This document shows, piece by piece, positions 43,809-56,722 of a stretch of 64,000 nt of DNA. Below the pieces are notes generated by a model that worked only from the letters and a program-made list of their open reading frames with translations, was not told the DNA's origin and searched no databases. The DNA is from Quercus robur (Eukaryota > Streptophyta > Magnoliopsida > Fagales > Fagaceae), in assembly GCF_932294415.1 (NCBI RefSeq), contig NC_065535.1, forward strand, positions 9,605,282-9,669,281, given 5' to 3'. Position 1 is the first letter of the stretch; each line of letters starts with the position of its first letter. A program made the position numbers and the translations under genes.

Positions 43809-46800
43809 TGGGGTTGTTCTGCACCATGTGGCATGCAAAACTTGAAAATGCAAAGAAAATATATAATTGATAAAGTACTTACTGTGGCTTCCGCAAGAAC
43901 CTAGTGAGCACATTCTGGTGTGAATCCCCTTGAGCATGAACTTCACTCAAACTTCCAAGCCGCACTTCAAATTTATCATCAAGCAGGATACTGCTTGCTT
44001 GAATATCTCTTCAACCACCAAAAATATTATTTCATTTAATATTTGCACCACTGGGCATAATAGTTCTAAATAAAGCTAGAAAAGCTAAGAGATAATGTTT
44101 GCAAAGCAATTAATTTCTGACTAAAAATCAAATTGTGGTTGGAATTGACTCAAATGAAAACATGTGAAAAGTACAGTATATAATTTTGCTAATTGAGATT
44201 GACTGATTTGAGCAAATAATAATAATAATAATAATAATAATTGAAAATGACCAAAATGAAAGCGTTTAAGAAGCATTTCTATATAATCTTGTTAGCATGC
44301 TACTGGAGCACATCTCTTTTCACCAGTGTATACTGCTAATTCTTTCCATTAAAAGGAACTAAAGGTCCAATTTGAAGCCATCCTTTGTGACTATATAAGC
44401 AGCTTTACATAAAGAACAGAAAACATCAACTTATGATACAAATTATCAAATTTTGTACATCATTCAGATGATGTCCTACTAAACTCGCAGAAAAGAGCTC
44501 AAAAGATTCAAACTTTCTCTGTATGATGATTTGATATGATATTCGCCCCAAAAAGGAAGACGATATTCACTGTCAGGTTTTTGGCTATCAGCATGCACAC
44601 TCAGGTTTTTTCTTCATTTGAATAAATTGGGTTCAAATTTGCAGCTAAAACTGAGTTAAATTTAATGCAAAAGCTCCAGAAAGGTTGGGACCAGTACACA
44701 GATGTCAAGAAATCTAAGTACATACTTCAACCTAGAATTGTGGTTTAATGTTTATTATTTTTTGGAGAAAATGATATCACAGTAAATCAACCAATCCTAA
44801 ATGGCCCAAAAGCACCACCCATAAGGGCCTTTCCCTAGGACATGATTGAATAGCCAGCTAAGCACTTACTTCGCTAGCAAACAAGCAGGTTAATTGAGAA
44901 ATTAAATCAGAGAGCTAATATGGGACAAGCTAATTTTCTTGACAGAACAAATAATTGCAATCTATGTTGCCAACAGGCAGATTCATAATATGAGATTTCT
45001 AAATCACCATATATGATGGATGATATCAAAAGTAAGAAAGTCAAGAAATTCAAAAGGTTTCACTTATATGAATGAAGAGAGATCAACGATAGCCATAAGA
45101 AAGTTCAATGATACCTGTGAACAAGGGGAGGGTTGCACTCATGATGTAGGTAGGATAGGCCCTCAGCAGCTCCTATCGCAATTTTCAATCTTGTGATCCA
45201 GTCCAGAGACTGTGAACTGCCATCCTCAGAGATAAAGCTGTGTAAGGAATTAGCCAGGTCTCCATTTGGCATACTTTTGTACACCAAAAGCTTCTCACTC
45301 TCATGCTCCAAGCAGTGCCCCAATAGTGGAACCAACCGGGTATGTGAAACCTTGCTGAAAAACTCCAACTCCATCATGTATGATTCTTTCTTGAAGGAAC
45401 GCAAATCTACCCTTTTGATGACTACAGGAATCCCACCTTCCATAAGCCCCCGGAAAAGGTCTCCAGAGTGGCCATGTTTGATAAGATTTGCTTCACTAAA
45501 ATCACCAGTGAAGTGGAGCACCTGCTCGTAGGTAAATATTTCTCCAACACCTGTCAAATTGGCAAGATCCTTGGGTAGAGAAACGTTGTCTCCTTCTGGA
45601 ACAGACCCTACATTTGCAGTCCTTTGAGTTGCAGTGCCCTTATCACACATTCTCAGGAGTAGTACCATGACCAACACTAAAAGTGCAATGAAGCCAATCC
45701 CACCAACTAGGCCCCCTACTATATATATCCATCGTTTCTTGGTCTTTGAATTATGTTCTGTTACCTGATTCTGTTCTGGGTCTCCAAAATTATCAAAAAG
45801 TAAGCCTCTGTCGGTATAGAACTGTCTACAATCATCCGCACTCCTCTGATTTTGCACCAACTGTAAACAATTTCTATCAAGAGTAGCACTTCTTTGACCA
45901 GCATCAACTACCTTGCCTTGAAAATAGTTACCGGAAAAATCAACTGAACTAAACTTCCCAACATATGATAAATTCAAAGCACCATAAAACCGATTGTTTG
46001 AGAGATTGAACACAGCAAAAGTAGCGTTTTTATTTGAACCAAGACTCATAAATATACTATCCGGGAATGGACCCTCCAAAACATTGACCCCAATATCCAT
46101 CCTCCTCAATCTCCTCAACCTTTTCAACTCCACAGGCAATGACCCGGACAAAGCATTCTTGCTAAGATCAAGCTCTACTAATCTAGACAAATTACCCAAT
46201 TCACCCGGTATCGAAGTGAAACTATTATCAGAAAGACTCAAGTATTCAAGACTTAAAAGATTACCAAGCCCATCTGGAATTGACCCAGATAAGTAATTTG
46301 AAGAAAGGTCAAGCCTTGTGAGTTTAGCAAGAGACTCAAAACCAGAAGGCAATGACCCAGTAAGTGAATTCCGTGAAAGATCAAGAATTAACAGCTCAGA
46401 TAAATTTCCCAATGAAGAAGATATACTACCAGTAAGGTTATTACCTGACAGATACAAATACCTCAGTGTACTCAATCCACCGAGCGACGGAGGGATCGAC
46501 CCAGTAACTGAGCTAGACCTTAGATCGAGCACTTGGAGTGCTTTAAGTCTTTGGCCGAACCAGTCAGGAATAGGCCCCGGAAGCGAAAACCCTGAAGCGT
46601 TGAAAGACACCAAGCTTGTCAAATTGGCCAAAGAGTCCACAGCGAACTGTTGATTTAGAATCCCAAAACGGCTTCGTCTCAACCCGGACAGGTTGATTGC
46701 AGTGACCCGACTGTTATTGCACCGAACCCCGGTCCAGTTTCTACATGGGTCGAGCTTGATGGGCCAGTCCTTGGCTCTGAGCCCCAAAGATGACCGAAGC

Positions 46801-46928
46801 GCAAGCAAAGCCGAGCGTTCAAAGCTTGAGTTGAGGTGCTCTTGTTGTTGAGCTACAACGCATTGGAACAACACGAACGTGAATATTGCTAACTTAAAAA
46901 GCAGAGCTCGTTGAGATTCTTCTTCCAT
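42119..46928 (-). CDS. LRR receptor-like kinase, At2g16250 type, four exons
   Basis: Exons in transcript order are 46928-45115, 44008-43883, 43202-43180 and 42711-42119, all with GT-AG borders and consistent phase, giving 851 residues. Residues 1-26 are a signal peptide. The N-cap has CRNWTGVRC, followed by roughly eight to nine plant-type LRRs (LDLSxNxLTGSLP) to about 350. A membrane helix spans about 398-424 (IVGGLVGGIGFIALLVLV). The kinase-like domain spans about 470-765, and the Ser-rich tail includes TTSSNRSWSAAIFGSWRHS. The ATP-site lysine is kept (VVIKRVD, K505). The catalytic loop reads HRDIQASSI, where active kinases have HRDxKxxN, and the DFG position reads SLS (RLGSLSE). It is therefore predicted to be a weak or inactive kinase acting as a surface receptor or co-receptor. 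The wording matches what I recall of Arabidopsis At2g16250. The 23-bp exon 3 is a micro-exon. No breaks are seen. Confidence 0.92.
43413..43447. repeat. (TG)n microsatellite in the LRR kinase second intron
   Basis: About 17 TG units. A poly-G run (43788-43808) lies in the same intron. Both are typical length-variable sites. Confidence 0.93.
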
Positions 46929-48582
46929 GGCTTAGTTTGATAATGCGGAGAAGAAGAAAGTACAAGAAGAAGAACTGAACTAGTTCATGTTCATCGAGGT
47001 GGTGGTGTATGAAGATGAAGGTTCGTTTTGGTGTGTAATAATTTCACATGTACACAAAAATAGTACCAGATAATGCCTGTATTTAATGTACTCTGCGAAA
47101 TTCCAACCTCCAAATCACGAGCTTTGATTCTGCATTCTATGTTGTTCTAAACAACCCAACTGAATTCTTAACTAAAATATCTATATATAAAGTTACAAAC
47201 TTTTCAAAACTTTTCGCTATATAATATTAATTTGCAATACATTTAAAGACTAAAACGTGTATGAGGATTAGGCTTTGGAGTTAAGGAGAGAGAGAGTGTG
47301 TACAAGATATTAATGGCAAAAGGTGGTACCCCAGCTGCCAGGGCTCGCTGCCACAGCCAAATTCAATAACTGTGTCACTTTCAGACTCACCGGAGCTAAT
47401 TAATGAAACGTGACTTTGAGCTGTGTTAAGCTCTTCTGGTTTAACCAATGGCTATATAGAGTTATGGAGTTTTGGGTTTTTAGTTGACTTTTAAGGCTAG
47501 AAGAATGGTAATAGTAAAAATGCCGGTTTCAGATATTGAAGGTGGTCACTGGTGTGTGGGTGTGAGTTGTTTGTTTGATTATAATAGAGAGTAGAGAGCT
47601 TTTTTTATTTTTTTCGGGAATAGTAGATAGCATTTTGAATGTGACAGAAGTGTCTTTGATATCTGACAATTCAAAGCTTATATAAATTTTTCTTTCTTTT
47701 TTCTTTGATTGGAAACTTTGAAATTGATTTTGTCGCCGACTTGCCGTAATAGTGGCAACCTTACTGAATGATTTAAGAGATTAATACGTAGCCAAAAAAA
47801 AGAGAGAGAGAGAGAGTGACATGAGATGAGATGAATTATTGGGTTTCCTTTATTTGGGTGAAATTCCTAGTTTAGACATACTTTTCATCATGCACATGCT
47901 GTATGGTTGGTCCAATCTTTTTTTTTTTTTTTTTTTGTTGTATGATTGGTCCAATCTATTGGGCTAATGATACTAAGCTTTCACTTGTGGAGTGGAATCA
48001 GATTTAATACTTTTCTAGAGAAAAAAAAAAGATTTAATACTTTTCTAATGGTATCTTTTTATCTCAAATAATCAAATGGCAGTTTAGTCCTTCCAAACTC
48101 CATCCCTATCTGCTCCTATTTATCTTTTATAAAAGTTGATTCTAAAAAAAAAAAAAAATCTTTTATAAAAGTATCGTAGAATTGATTACCACAAAAGATG
48201 TGATAATGCTCAAGCTTAAAGTTTGAGTAAACATCACCTTCTATGATCTTTTGAGTCTTAAAAATAAATAAGGGGAAATCTATAAAAATCTATATATATA
48301 TATATATAGTTTTTTATGTGACAATTAAATTATGTTTTTTTTATTATATTAAATCTTAAAATATATAAATCATAACGGGTTTGACTTATTTTCAGTATTT
48401 TTGTTTTTAAAATAAAATGAGAGCTTCAGTTAAATTTTTTTTGGAAGTAAGCCAAAACCAATTATGACAATCTAAATACTTCATCCATATTTACCAAATA
48501 TCATTACCAAAATAACCTATTTGGTGAGAGAAAAATTGTCACTAACACCTATTATACCCCTACAACACTATTTTGTTATGAG
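46929..48582. other. Upstream flank of the LRR kinase, no further gene
   Basis: A purine-rich 5' UTR-like stretch follows the start codon upstream (46935-46975 in plus coordinates). Beyond it lies AT-rich DNA with poly-T runs (47920-47936) and no coding sequence. A definite TATA box could not be chosen. Confidence 0.5.
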
Positions 48583-49745
48583 TGATTATTTTCTTTTCCA
48601 CACTAGATAGAAATTATAAAGAAAGGGAGAGGACAACATCCAAAAAAAAAAAAACTTTAAACATAATAGTGAAGTAGTGACTTCGAAAAACATATTTTAT
48701 AGTGTAGTTTTTAACATGTATGATTATGAACATATTAGTTAAGATTGCCAAGGTTTATAAAATGTGAGATTTTAAATAGCAATATTAAAAAGTAAATGTT
48801 TAATTTGTCATAAGTAGAAAACTGTTGGGGGTTTTATTATTGGGATTTATCTAAAGAAACACAGGGTCTGTTTGGACACCGCTTATTGTTGAAAACTGAA
48901 TACACTATAACAAAATAATTTCTAAATGTGTGAATAGTGCTGTGGGACCCAGTTTTAAAGAAAAATTTGCTGAAATCCGTACTTGTGGGATCCGTGAATA
49001 GTGCACGGGACCCACACAAAAAACGCAGCCTCCAGCACAAACACAAACGCGTTTTTATATCCAAACTAACACAAAATATGGATTTTGTCAAGATTCTTAA
49101 GAATTGTAAGGGGATGTTTGGTACATACACTTAAAAACTGAAAATATGTGTTTAAAAACATAATAGTGATTATCTTCTTCTCCACACTAGATAGAAATTA
49201 TAAAGAAAGGGAGAGGACAACATCAAAAAAAAAAAAAAAACTTTAAACATAATAGTGAAGTAGTGACTACAAAGAACATAATTTATAGTGTAGTTTTTAA
49301 CATGTATGATTATGAACATATTAGTTGAGATTGCCAAGGTTTATAAAATGTGAGGTTTTAAATAGCAAAATTAAAAAGAAAATGTTTAATTTGTCATAAG
49401 TAGAAAACTTTTGGGGGTTTTTATTATTGGGATTTATCCAAAGAAACAAAAGGTTTATTTGGATACCATATATTGTTGAAAACTGAATATATTATAATAA
49501 AATAATTTTTAAATGTGTAAATAGTACCGTAGGACCCAATTTTAAAGAAAAATTTGTTAAAATCCATACTTATGGATCCCGTGAACAGTGCACGGGACCC
49601 ACACAAAAAACGCAACCTCCAACACAAACGCAATCGCGTTTTTATATCCAAACTAACACAAAATATGGATTTTGTCAAGATTCTTAAGAATTGTAAGAAG
49701 ATGTTTGATACATACACTTAAAAATTGAAAACATGTATTTGAAAA
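48583..49745 (+). repeat. Two-unit tandem duplication, period about 584 bp, each with a MITE
   Basis: GTGATTAT then CCACACTAGATAGAAATTAT begins units at 48583 and 49167, which stay similar to their ends. Each unit contains a MITE-like block (48870-49066 and 49455-49653) running from GTTTGGACACC / TTTGGATACC to ATATCCAAAC, with GTGCACGGGACCCACAC near the middle right. The MITE was therefore present before the duplication. Confidence 0.8.
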
Positions 49746-50410
49746 TATGCATGAAAATACGTGTGAGTGAAAAAATATATGAAAATACATATATTATTGT
49801 TTAAAAATTGAAAACGTGTATTTAAGTAAGCATACCAAACTTTCTAGTGTCAGTTTATTAATTGCGCGTGCTCAGTCCGTGCAAAGTACAAACTCCATAT
49901 GGTTTAGTTTATTATTTAAGATTTGTAATAAAAATCTAACTATAATAATTCATATATATATATATATATATATAGAATTTAAAGAAAAATTTGTCGTTTG
50001 AATTTGACGTACCACCAAACGAACAAAAAAAAAAAAAAAAAAGTAGAAATTTGAAATTCCTAATAATCCTAATAAGTGGCAAATATTCCTCTTAAAAAAT
50101 GCTAATTTTTTATTGGGATTTGGGACCATATCCACTCTTAACATCCATATTTCCACTTTCCATGCTCGTATAAAAATACAAACATTCCTTTGCTTGCTTT
50201 TAGCTTGCTTGGCCTTACCATTTTACACATAATTATTTTAATTTATATATTTTTTAATTGAATTAAAAATATATTTTATATTTAAATCATCCATTAAAAT
50301 TATTGTATATTATATTTTATTTGAATGGTAGAATATATAATTCCATATAAAAATACAATAAAAACCTATATATATATATATAAACATATAAACACAATAA
50401 AATAATAATT

Positions 50411-50760
50411 GTGGGTACCTAAGGCATGCTTAGACATGCTTGTAACGTCCTAGGCATGCTTGGCAACGTCCTTGGCTGACCTCGGCATGCCTTGCAACGT
50501 CCTCGGCATGCTTAGCAACGTCCTAGGCATGCTTGGCAATGTCCTTGGCCGATCTTGGCATGTTTTGCAACGTCCTAAGCGTCCCACATCAAAGAGAAAT
50601 CCCCCCACTTTCTACCTTATAAGCTTTGAAGCGAAGGAGTAGTGTACCACTATTTCTTCTCTTCGATGTGGGCGCCTAGGACGTTGCAAGGCATGCCGAG
50701 GTCGGCCAAGGACGTTGCCAAGCATGCCTAGGATGTTGCAAGCATGCCTTAGGTACCCAC
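50411..50760. mobile_element. Foldback element with snRNA-type promoter motifs
   Basis: GTGGGTACCTAAGGCATGCTT at the left end and AAGCATGCCTTAGGTACCCAC at the right end are perfect inverted repeats. The arms are built from tandem GGCATGCTTGGCAACGTCCT units. The centre carries GTCCCACATC (50581-50590), TATAAG (50618-50623) and a reversed CCCACATCG (50664-50672). RTCCCACATCG is the upstream element of plant snRNA genes, normally paired with a TATA box. The 350 bp encode nothing recognisable. Confidence 0.75.
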
Positions 50761-50800
<40 letters not shown>

Positions 50801-50802
<2 letters not shown>

Positions 50803-50966
50803 GTGTTACGTTCACAACATTTTCACAACAAATTATAAGTGTTATGTTATTATTGGTTCTAATTTAAATCTATAATTTAAATTATTTTTTTGTCCACCTA
50901 TAACAACCAATAATAACCTATCACTTAAAATTTGTTGTGAAAATATTGTGTACATAGCATGTCTCT
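50801..50966. mobile_element. MITE, family 3, copy 2
   Basis: The ends are AAGTGTTACGTTCACAACATT and AAATATTGTGTACATAGCA, with the family interior ATTATTTTTTTGTCCACC. It lies beside an (AAT)n run (50761-50800) that separates it from the foldback element. Confidence 0.7.
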
Positions 50967-53894
50967 AATAATAATGTCTAATACTATAATATATGATTTC
51001 ATATACAAAATAAATCATGATAAATGTCTATTAATTGCAATTATAATTATCAAATTTTCTATTTGAAAAAAAAAAAGTGAAATAAATATCACATTTTATT
51101 AAATTTTTCAGTGCATTGCATACATTATCGACTAGTTATATAATAGAATACTAAACATACCATTGTGATTTGTTTTTTCAAACACAGTTAAATAGTATAT
51201 AAATATTTAAAAAAAAATTAAATTCAACATACTTGAATGATTAGTGAAACTTTCTATTAAAAAAAAAGAATGATTAGTGAAAAATTAATGTGTGTATTTT
51301 TCCCTAATAAAAACAACTATTATATATAGTAATTGAGCATTTAATCCCATAAAAAAAATTGAACATTTAACCTTCTTTTTTTTTTAGAAGATAACATTTA
51401 ACATTCTTTAACATCCGTGTGTATCCATTAACAGATACTCAAAAACTATTATTAGAATCGTTAATTTCAAGTATTTGATATGAGTTTTTCTATTTATATT
51501 AATGAAGAAAATTTTGAAGATTAAATCCACTTGAAAATATATGATTATGATTACAATACCAACTATGTATTCGGTTTAGATTTTTTAAAGATTTTTTAGT
51601 TTATTTTATATTTAGAACTTTATAAAACCTTAACTTTTAATAAAAATAAATATATTTTTGTTCATTTTTAATAAAATAAACAAATAAGTAATAATAAAAA
51701 GTGAATCAAAAGACATTCCAAAATCCAAATACACTTTAAAGGCGGTAATTAAAGATACTCGTCATTAGAAAATTCATTGGATATTATAATACGAATGACT
51801 CCCACCTAAAAAGTAAAAACATCGTTTTCAAAATTCATTGGGAAGAAAAGGGTCATGGAAAAGTTGTACCCAGCAAAGACTGTGGGGCGTTCAACCCTTC
51901 TAACATAAGTTAAGTTAAGTTCAGTTCAGTCCTACAAAAATAGAGAAAGAAACTGTGTTCACACAACTTTTGGCACAATCTTAATCTTAATATGTGGGAC
52001 CGTAAATAGTAAATAAAAAATTACAGGTTTAAGCGAAAAAATAATTTATTAACCACACATATTATTAAGTTGTGGCAAATTGTGTGATTGTAGAAAAACA
52101 TAAAAAGTAACTTGAATACATGTCTCTTGGCAGTTATCATAGCATCCAGTGAAAACTTTTTGTCCAAATTTTATACAATAAAAAACCATATATTTATATA
52201 TGTATTTATTATATTAAAGATTAAATACAATCAGAATTCAAGTTGAATCTAAATTAATTTTTAATTATTGTATAATTTTATGCCATGTGTTTGATATAAA
52301 TTTTTAATTTTGATACAAAATGACCCATTCATAATGTTTAATGTGAAAGTTGAGAAGATCATGCACCTTATTTACCTAGATAATACCACATAATCATCAA
52401 TACTTTTGAATGTTTCATGACGCGAGCACAAGTGAAAACATGACTTTAAGAAAAGATATGCACAAATTAAAATAATATTTTATATTTACTTTTGACTTTA
52501 TCTACGCTCTTTACAGAGGTTAAAATCTCTTTTTTCCCATTAGAGGTAATTTATGTGTAACTTTCACATCTTATCCTTTCACATTAAGTCTCACAAAGGA
52601 GTGGATATCCGTGCTCATCTGAGACATGCATGAACATGTAATGGAAAAGAATAAATCCTCAAATTGTTGTAAATATCAAGTTTTTGGGGGAAAAAAAAAA
52701 GATCTTTAACTTCAAATACTATCAAAATTTAAGATAAAATTTTACTCTATCATGTATATAAAGTTTTATTCTAAAAACTTGAACTTTTGTCCTTTCATAT
52801 CTCACAACCACTTATAAAATAATTATCACGCTAAAAGTGCGCAACTGCACGGCATTAATAAAGTAATAATAAAATGATTGGGATGAATGGTACAAATTAA
52901 TTGGAACTCTAATATTTTAAGTTTAACATTAACGTGAAAAGAATGTGATTGCGTATGTGTTTTCTTTTTCAATTTTCTTTATCGACCTTTTGTCGCATTC
53001 ATGGAGCCTAATCTTCTAGTGTGAGACCACGAGGCGTGCATCATGTGAAAACAGAAAAACATGAACGTGATTGAACGGGAAAGCAAGGACGTCGTATTGT
53101 AATGGACATGTCCCGTTTGATAGTTACTATCCAAACAATTTTTTCTGGGCAAATTACCATTAAGTATCCAAGAAAGTAGGGACGAAAGTGCGGGCAGGCC
53201 AAACAGTGTTAGTTGTGATTTGTGACAGACGTGCCATCTTCCAATGCGTGGATCCCACGTGGGCCTCGAAACTTTTGCCTCCAAAAGTTGGCAACTCTCC
53301 CATCAACGAAGCTTGGTGGATGACAGGATGACACGATACGAAACAGATATTTGATTAATTTTTTTTTTTTTTTTGATAGGGAACATATGATTAGTTTTGA
53401 GTAACCACCAACATTGCATTAGTTTAGAGGATCCGATGCGCATAGAGTGTTAGAACTAAGTCAAACCTCCTTCTATTACCTTTAATATAAACTTTTTTTT
53501 TTTAATTTTTTTATTATTATCATAGGTTAATTGGTTTAATACGAGAAGTGTTATGGCAAAATAATATTGCTCAATTCAAGGGCAGCTTGATTCAACTGGG
53601 GACTAAGGTGAAAATTAAATTGAGATTTTTTTATATATTTAAATATAATTTTTTTTAAAATTAAATATTACTTAAACTCTATAATTATTTTTTAAGAAAG
53701 TTTATATTTACAAAAAAATTGACAAAATTGTTCACACTTGTTGATGCGACAGATTGATTGTGGTAAGTAAAAGAAAAATGATATTAATGGTAGAACTAAA
53801 TACGAATTAGTAAAAAAATTTCAACTCAACTATTGTGAAGAATGTTGTGAAATTTTTGTGTATTGCTTTTTTTTTTTTTCTCGTTCTTTTTTGA
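50967..53894. other. AT-rich intergenic DNA, no gene seen
   Basis: No recognisable coding sequence. The least AT-rich part (52980-53330) has a 101-residue frame on the minus strand without a known domain. Confidence 0.55.
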
Positions 53895-54070
53895 AAAGTG
53901 CTACATTCACACAATATTTTTATAACAAATCCTATGTTAAGTTGTTAACGATTCTAATTTGAACCTATAATTGAAATTACTTTTTTGTCCACTAATAATA
54001 GTCAGTAAGAACTTACCACTTATAATTTGTCGTAAAAATATTGTAAAAAATGTTTTGGATGTAACATTTA
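53895..54070. mobile_element. MITE, family 3, copy 3
   Basis: It shows AAGTGCTACATTCACACAATA, ATTACTTTTTTGTCCACTAA and a GTAACATTT end. This is the most diverged copy. Confidence 0.65.
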
Positions 54071-54247
54071 TCTCTCTCTTTTTTAATTGTTTTTCATTTG
54101 ATAAAAATTTATTTTATTTATTAGCTAATATTTAGGTTTAATTAATACTATACAATGAAATAAATAACCCTATTGGTTAAAATTTGTGAGCTTTTTTTTT
54201 ATTTGGGGTCTTAGACGGCCGCCTCATTTGCCTACTGACCCTAGCTC

Positions 54248-54440
54248 AATTCTTCCATGAAATAGAATTTAGATTTGGATCTTCCGATCCTTTTCTTATT
54301 TATGACAAGTATTAAAAAAAAAGTGTATTTGTATCAAGCAGGGTCAATTCTTGCATAAATAGAATTTGGACTTAGATTTTCCTTTTCTTATTTATTGCAA
54401 GCATAAAAGAAAAAATTAGTATTTGTATCAAGTGATTTTG
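54248..54440 (+). repeat. Two-unit tandem repeat, period about 97 bp
   Basis: TCAATTCTTCCATGAAATAG / TCAATTCTTGCATAAATAGA begins each unit and GTATTTGTATCAAG ends it. Confidence 0.75.
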
Positions 54441-54451
54441 ACGCTTGTGAA

Positions 54452-54790
54452 ATTTTGGTAACAAAGTCCAAAAACGAGAATAGTCATTTTATGAGCTACC
54501 AATTGGAAGAGCAAGTGGACTTAAATGTCTAGTGCAAGACTGCACGTGGCAAAGTCCAATAGTCATCCAAAAATAAATTTCCTAAGAGAGAATCATTGAG
54601 ATTGACATATATATATAGTTTGGTCCTTGACTCATTCAACCGAAGTGCTGTTCATGGCATTGCGCTACAACGAGGCAGGCTAAAGCTAAAGCTTTGTACT
54701 CCGTACAACTTCTATAGCCACTGTCATGCATTACAAAAGCAAACCACAAATACAAACTCTTTTTGTATGGCTTACCCAACCCATCTCAAA
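54452..54790 (+). repeat. Dispersed direct duplication, copy 1
   Basis: It matches 55232-55540, with AAGTGGACTTAAAT, TGCAAGACTGCA, ATTGAGATTGACATAT and TTGGTCCTTGACTCATTCAAC in the same order about 785 bp apart. It is non-coding in both places; a MITE-like block (about 54825-54955) lies between them. The ordered match suggests an old promoter-like segment, which is inference. Confidence 0.75.
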
Positions 54791-55231
54791 ATATTATGTT
54801 TCGGATAAATAAGGGGCTGTTGGGTAGTAACTTGAATAATAGTTTTCAATGTTTAAACAACATTATACATATTTTTATATATTTTTTCACTCACATGTAT
54901 TTTCAAAAAATACAAAAAACATTAATAGAACAACATTATCAAACACCCCCTAAATCATCTCTCTCACATGCTTATTTGAGGATACTAATAGGCGGGTTGC
55001 CTTTAGGCCTCTGCCTCAGTTAGCCCTCCGTTAATAAAATCTCACTCATACTTACCAAAAAATAATAATAAAATAATTTGTTGCTAGATTAATTGATATT
55101 TTTTTAATCTTTCCGACAAACATATTTAGTTTTTAGACTCCCACTCCATTATAACTATAGAATTATCAAAAGAATGAAAAAAAAAAAAAAATAAACACCA
55201 TTATTATTATTGAATTATCTAGAAGAAGAAA

Positions 55232-55540
55232 ATTTCAGAACAGTCATTTTACGAGGTAACATTTGGAACAACAAGTGGACTTAAATTTCTCGTGCAAGAC
55301 TGCATGTTGCAAATTCCAATAATCATCCAAAAATAAAATTCCACAATATATTGAGATTGACATATGGTTTAATTTGGTCCTTGACTCATTCAACGGAATT
55401 GTTTTTTCATGGCATTTACACTACGAGGCAGGCAAAGCTTTGTACCATACTACTATGCACAACTTTTGCAACGAATTCCATCATGGATTACAAAGGAGGC
55501 AAACTAAAAGCAAAACCACAATCGGATATTTTATTGGTTC
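55232..55540 (+). repeat. Dispersed direct duplication, copy 2
   Basis: This is the partner of 54452-54790, with moderate divergence and several small length differences. Confidence 0.75.
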
Positions 55541-56518
55541 ATGATTCATGATAATGATAGGACTTGAAGGAAAGAACGTGGAACAAACCTTCACAATGAT
55601 TAACCTTATTATTTTTTTGATAAAAAAAATTAAAAGTCGAAAAAAATACGTGTCCAACTTGATTTCTGTATATGTCAGCTGCTTTTGGCAGCAATCGGTG
55701 ATGAGACAATCTTGACTATGAAGAGAGAACAGTAGCTATATACGGCGCAGCCACGCAAAAAATAAAAAAAATCCATTTGACTGAGTCTTATATATGCAAT
55801 ATATAGGTTTCGTGGATATCCAATTATTACATCTATAAGCATCTTGAATCTTAAAATGTGAAGAAAAACATATTCCTCAAAAAAAAAAAAAAAAAAAAAA
55901 GTGAAGAAAAACATGTTCGTGACATGACTTAATATATATATATATATATATATATAAGTAAATTATATTTTTATCCCTAAAATACATGATAATTTTGATT
56001 CAGTTCAATTTTACTCCTTTAAATATTTATAAAATGTAACCATTCATTTTATTATATTAAAATCTGATTGGAGTGATGCACGTTATGATAAAGCCTGATT
56101 TAGTTAAATGGTAACAGGAATGGTGGATGATAAAAATATGATTTTTTATATTCAAATGTTGACATGCTTTATCAAATACTCACAAGTTAGAATTTGAAAC
56201 TTGAATGAGTAATGCACATGAAATAATGAGATCATTTGCATGAATAATGACAAAAAAAAAAATGATGAATATGGTCTTTCAATGTTTCTATTGATAACAT
56301 ATTATTATTTATGAGCCCTATCATGTTCATGAGTATAATTAATATGATTTTTCCTTGATCATAAGAATAATTTTCTATCATATCAAAAAAAAAAAAAAAA
56401 AAAATTCTATCTATGACGTGTTTGAAATGCTGTGAAATGTTTGATTTCTTGTACATTGCATGACTTGAATAATGATGACCATTAATTCTTATAAGATTGA
56501 CTTTGGTAGGGAAGAATG
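55541..56518. other. AT-rich intergenic DNA, no gene seen
   Basis: Holds a poly-A run (55880-55900), an (AT)n run (55932-55955) and a poly-A run (56385-56403). No coding sequence is recognised. Confidence 0.6.
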
Positions 56519-56722
56519 GGAGAAATTATAAGGTCCTCATGGTGGATAAGTGACGTGGTCCACCATTCCACTAAAAAACTCTCATTTGTTTAAAATTGCT
56601 GAGTTAAATTTTTTTTTAAAACAAAAACTAATTACTGACTCAACAATTTTAAATAAGTGGGAGTTTTTTAGTGGAATGGTGGATAAGTGACATGGACCAA
56701 TAGAAAACTGTATAATTTCTCA
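56519..56722. mobile_element. Foldback MITE candidate
   Basis: GAGAAATTATA and TATAATTTCTC close the element. The arms share GGTGGATAAGTGAC and TTCCACTAAAAAACTC with its complement GAGTTTTTTAGTGGAA, around a loop of poly-T and poly-A. Single copy in this window. Confidence 0.6.

Noticed and set aside
52979-53284. 101-residue minus-strand frame
   Set aside because: No recognisable domain, no signal peptide or clear promoter; likely chance in a less AT-rich patch.
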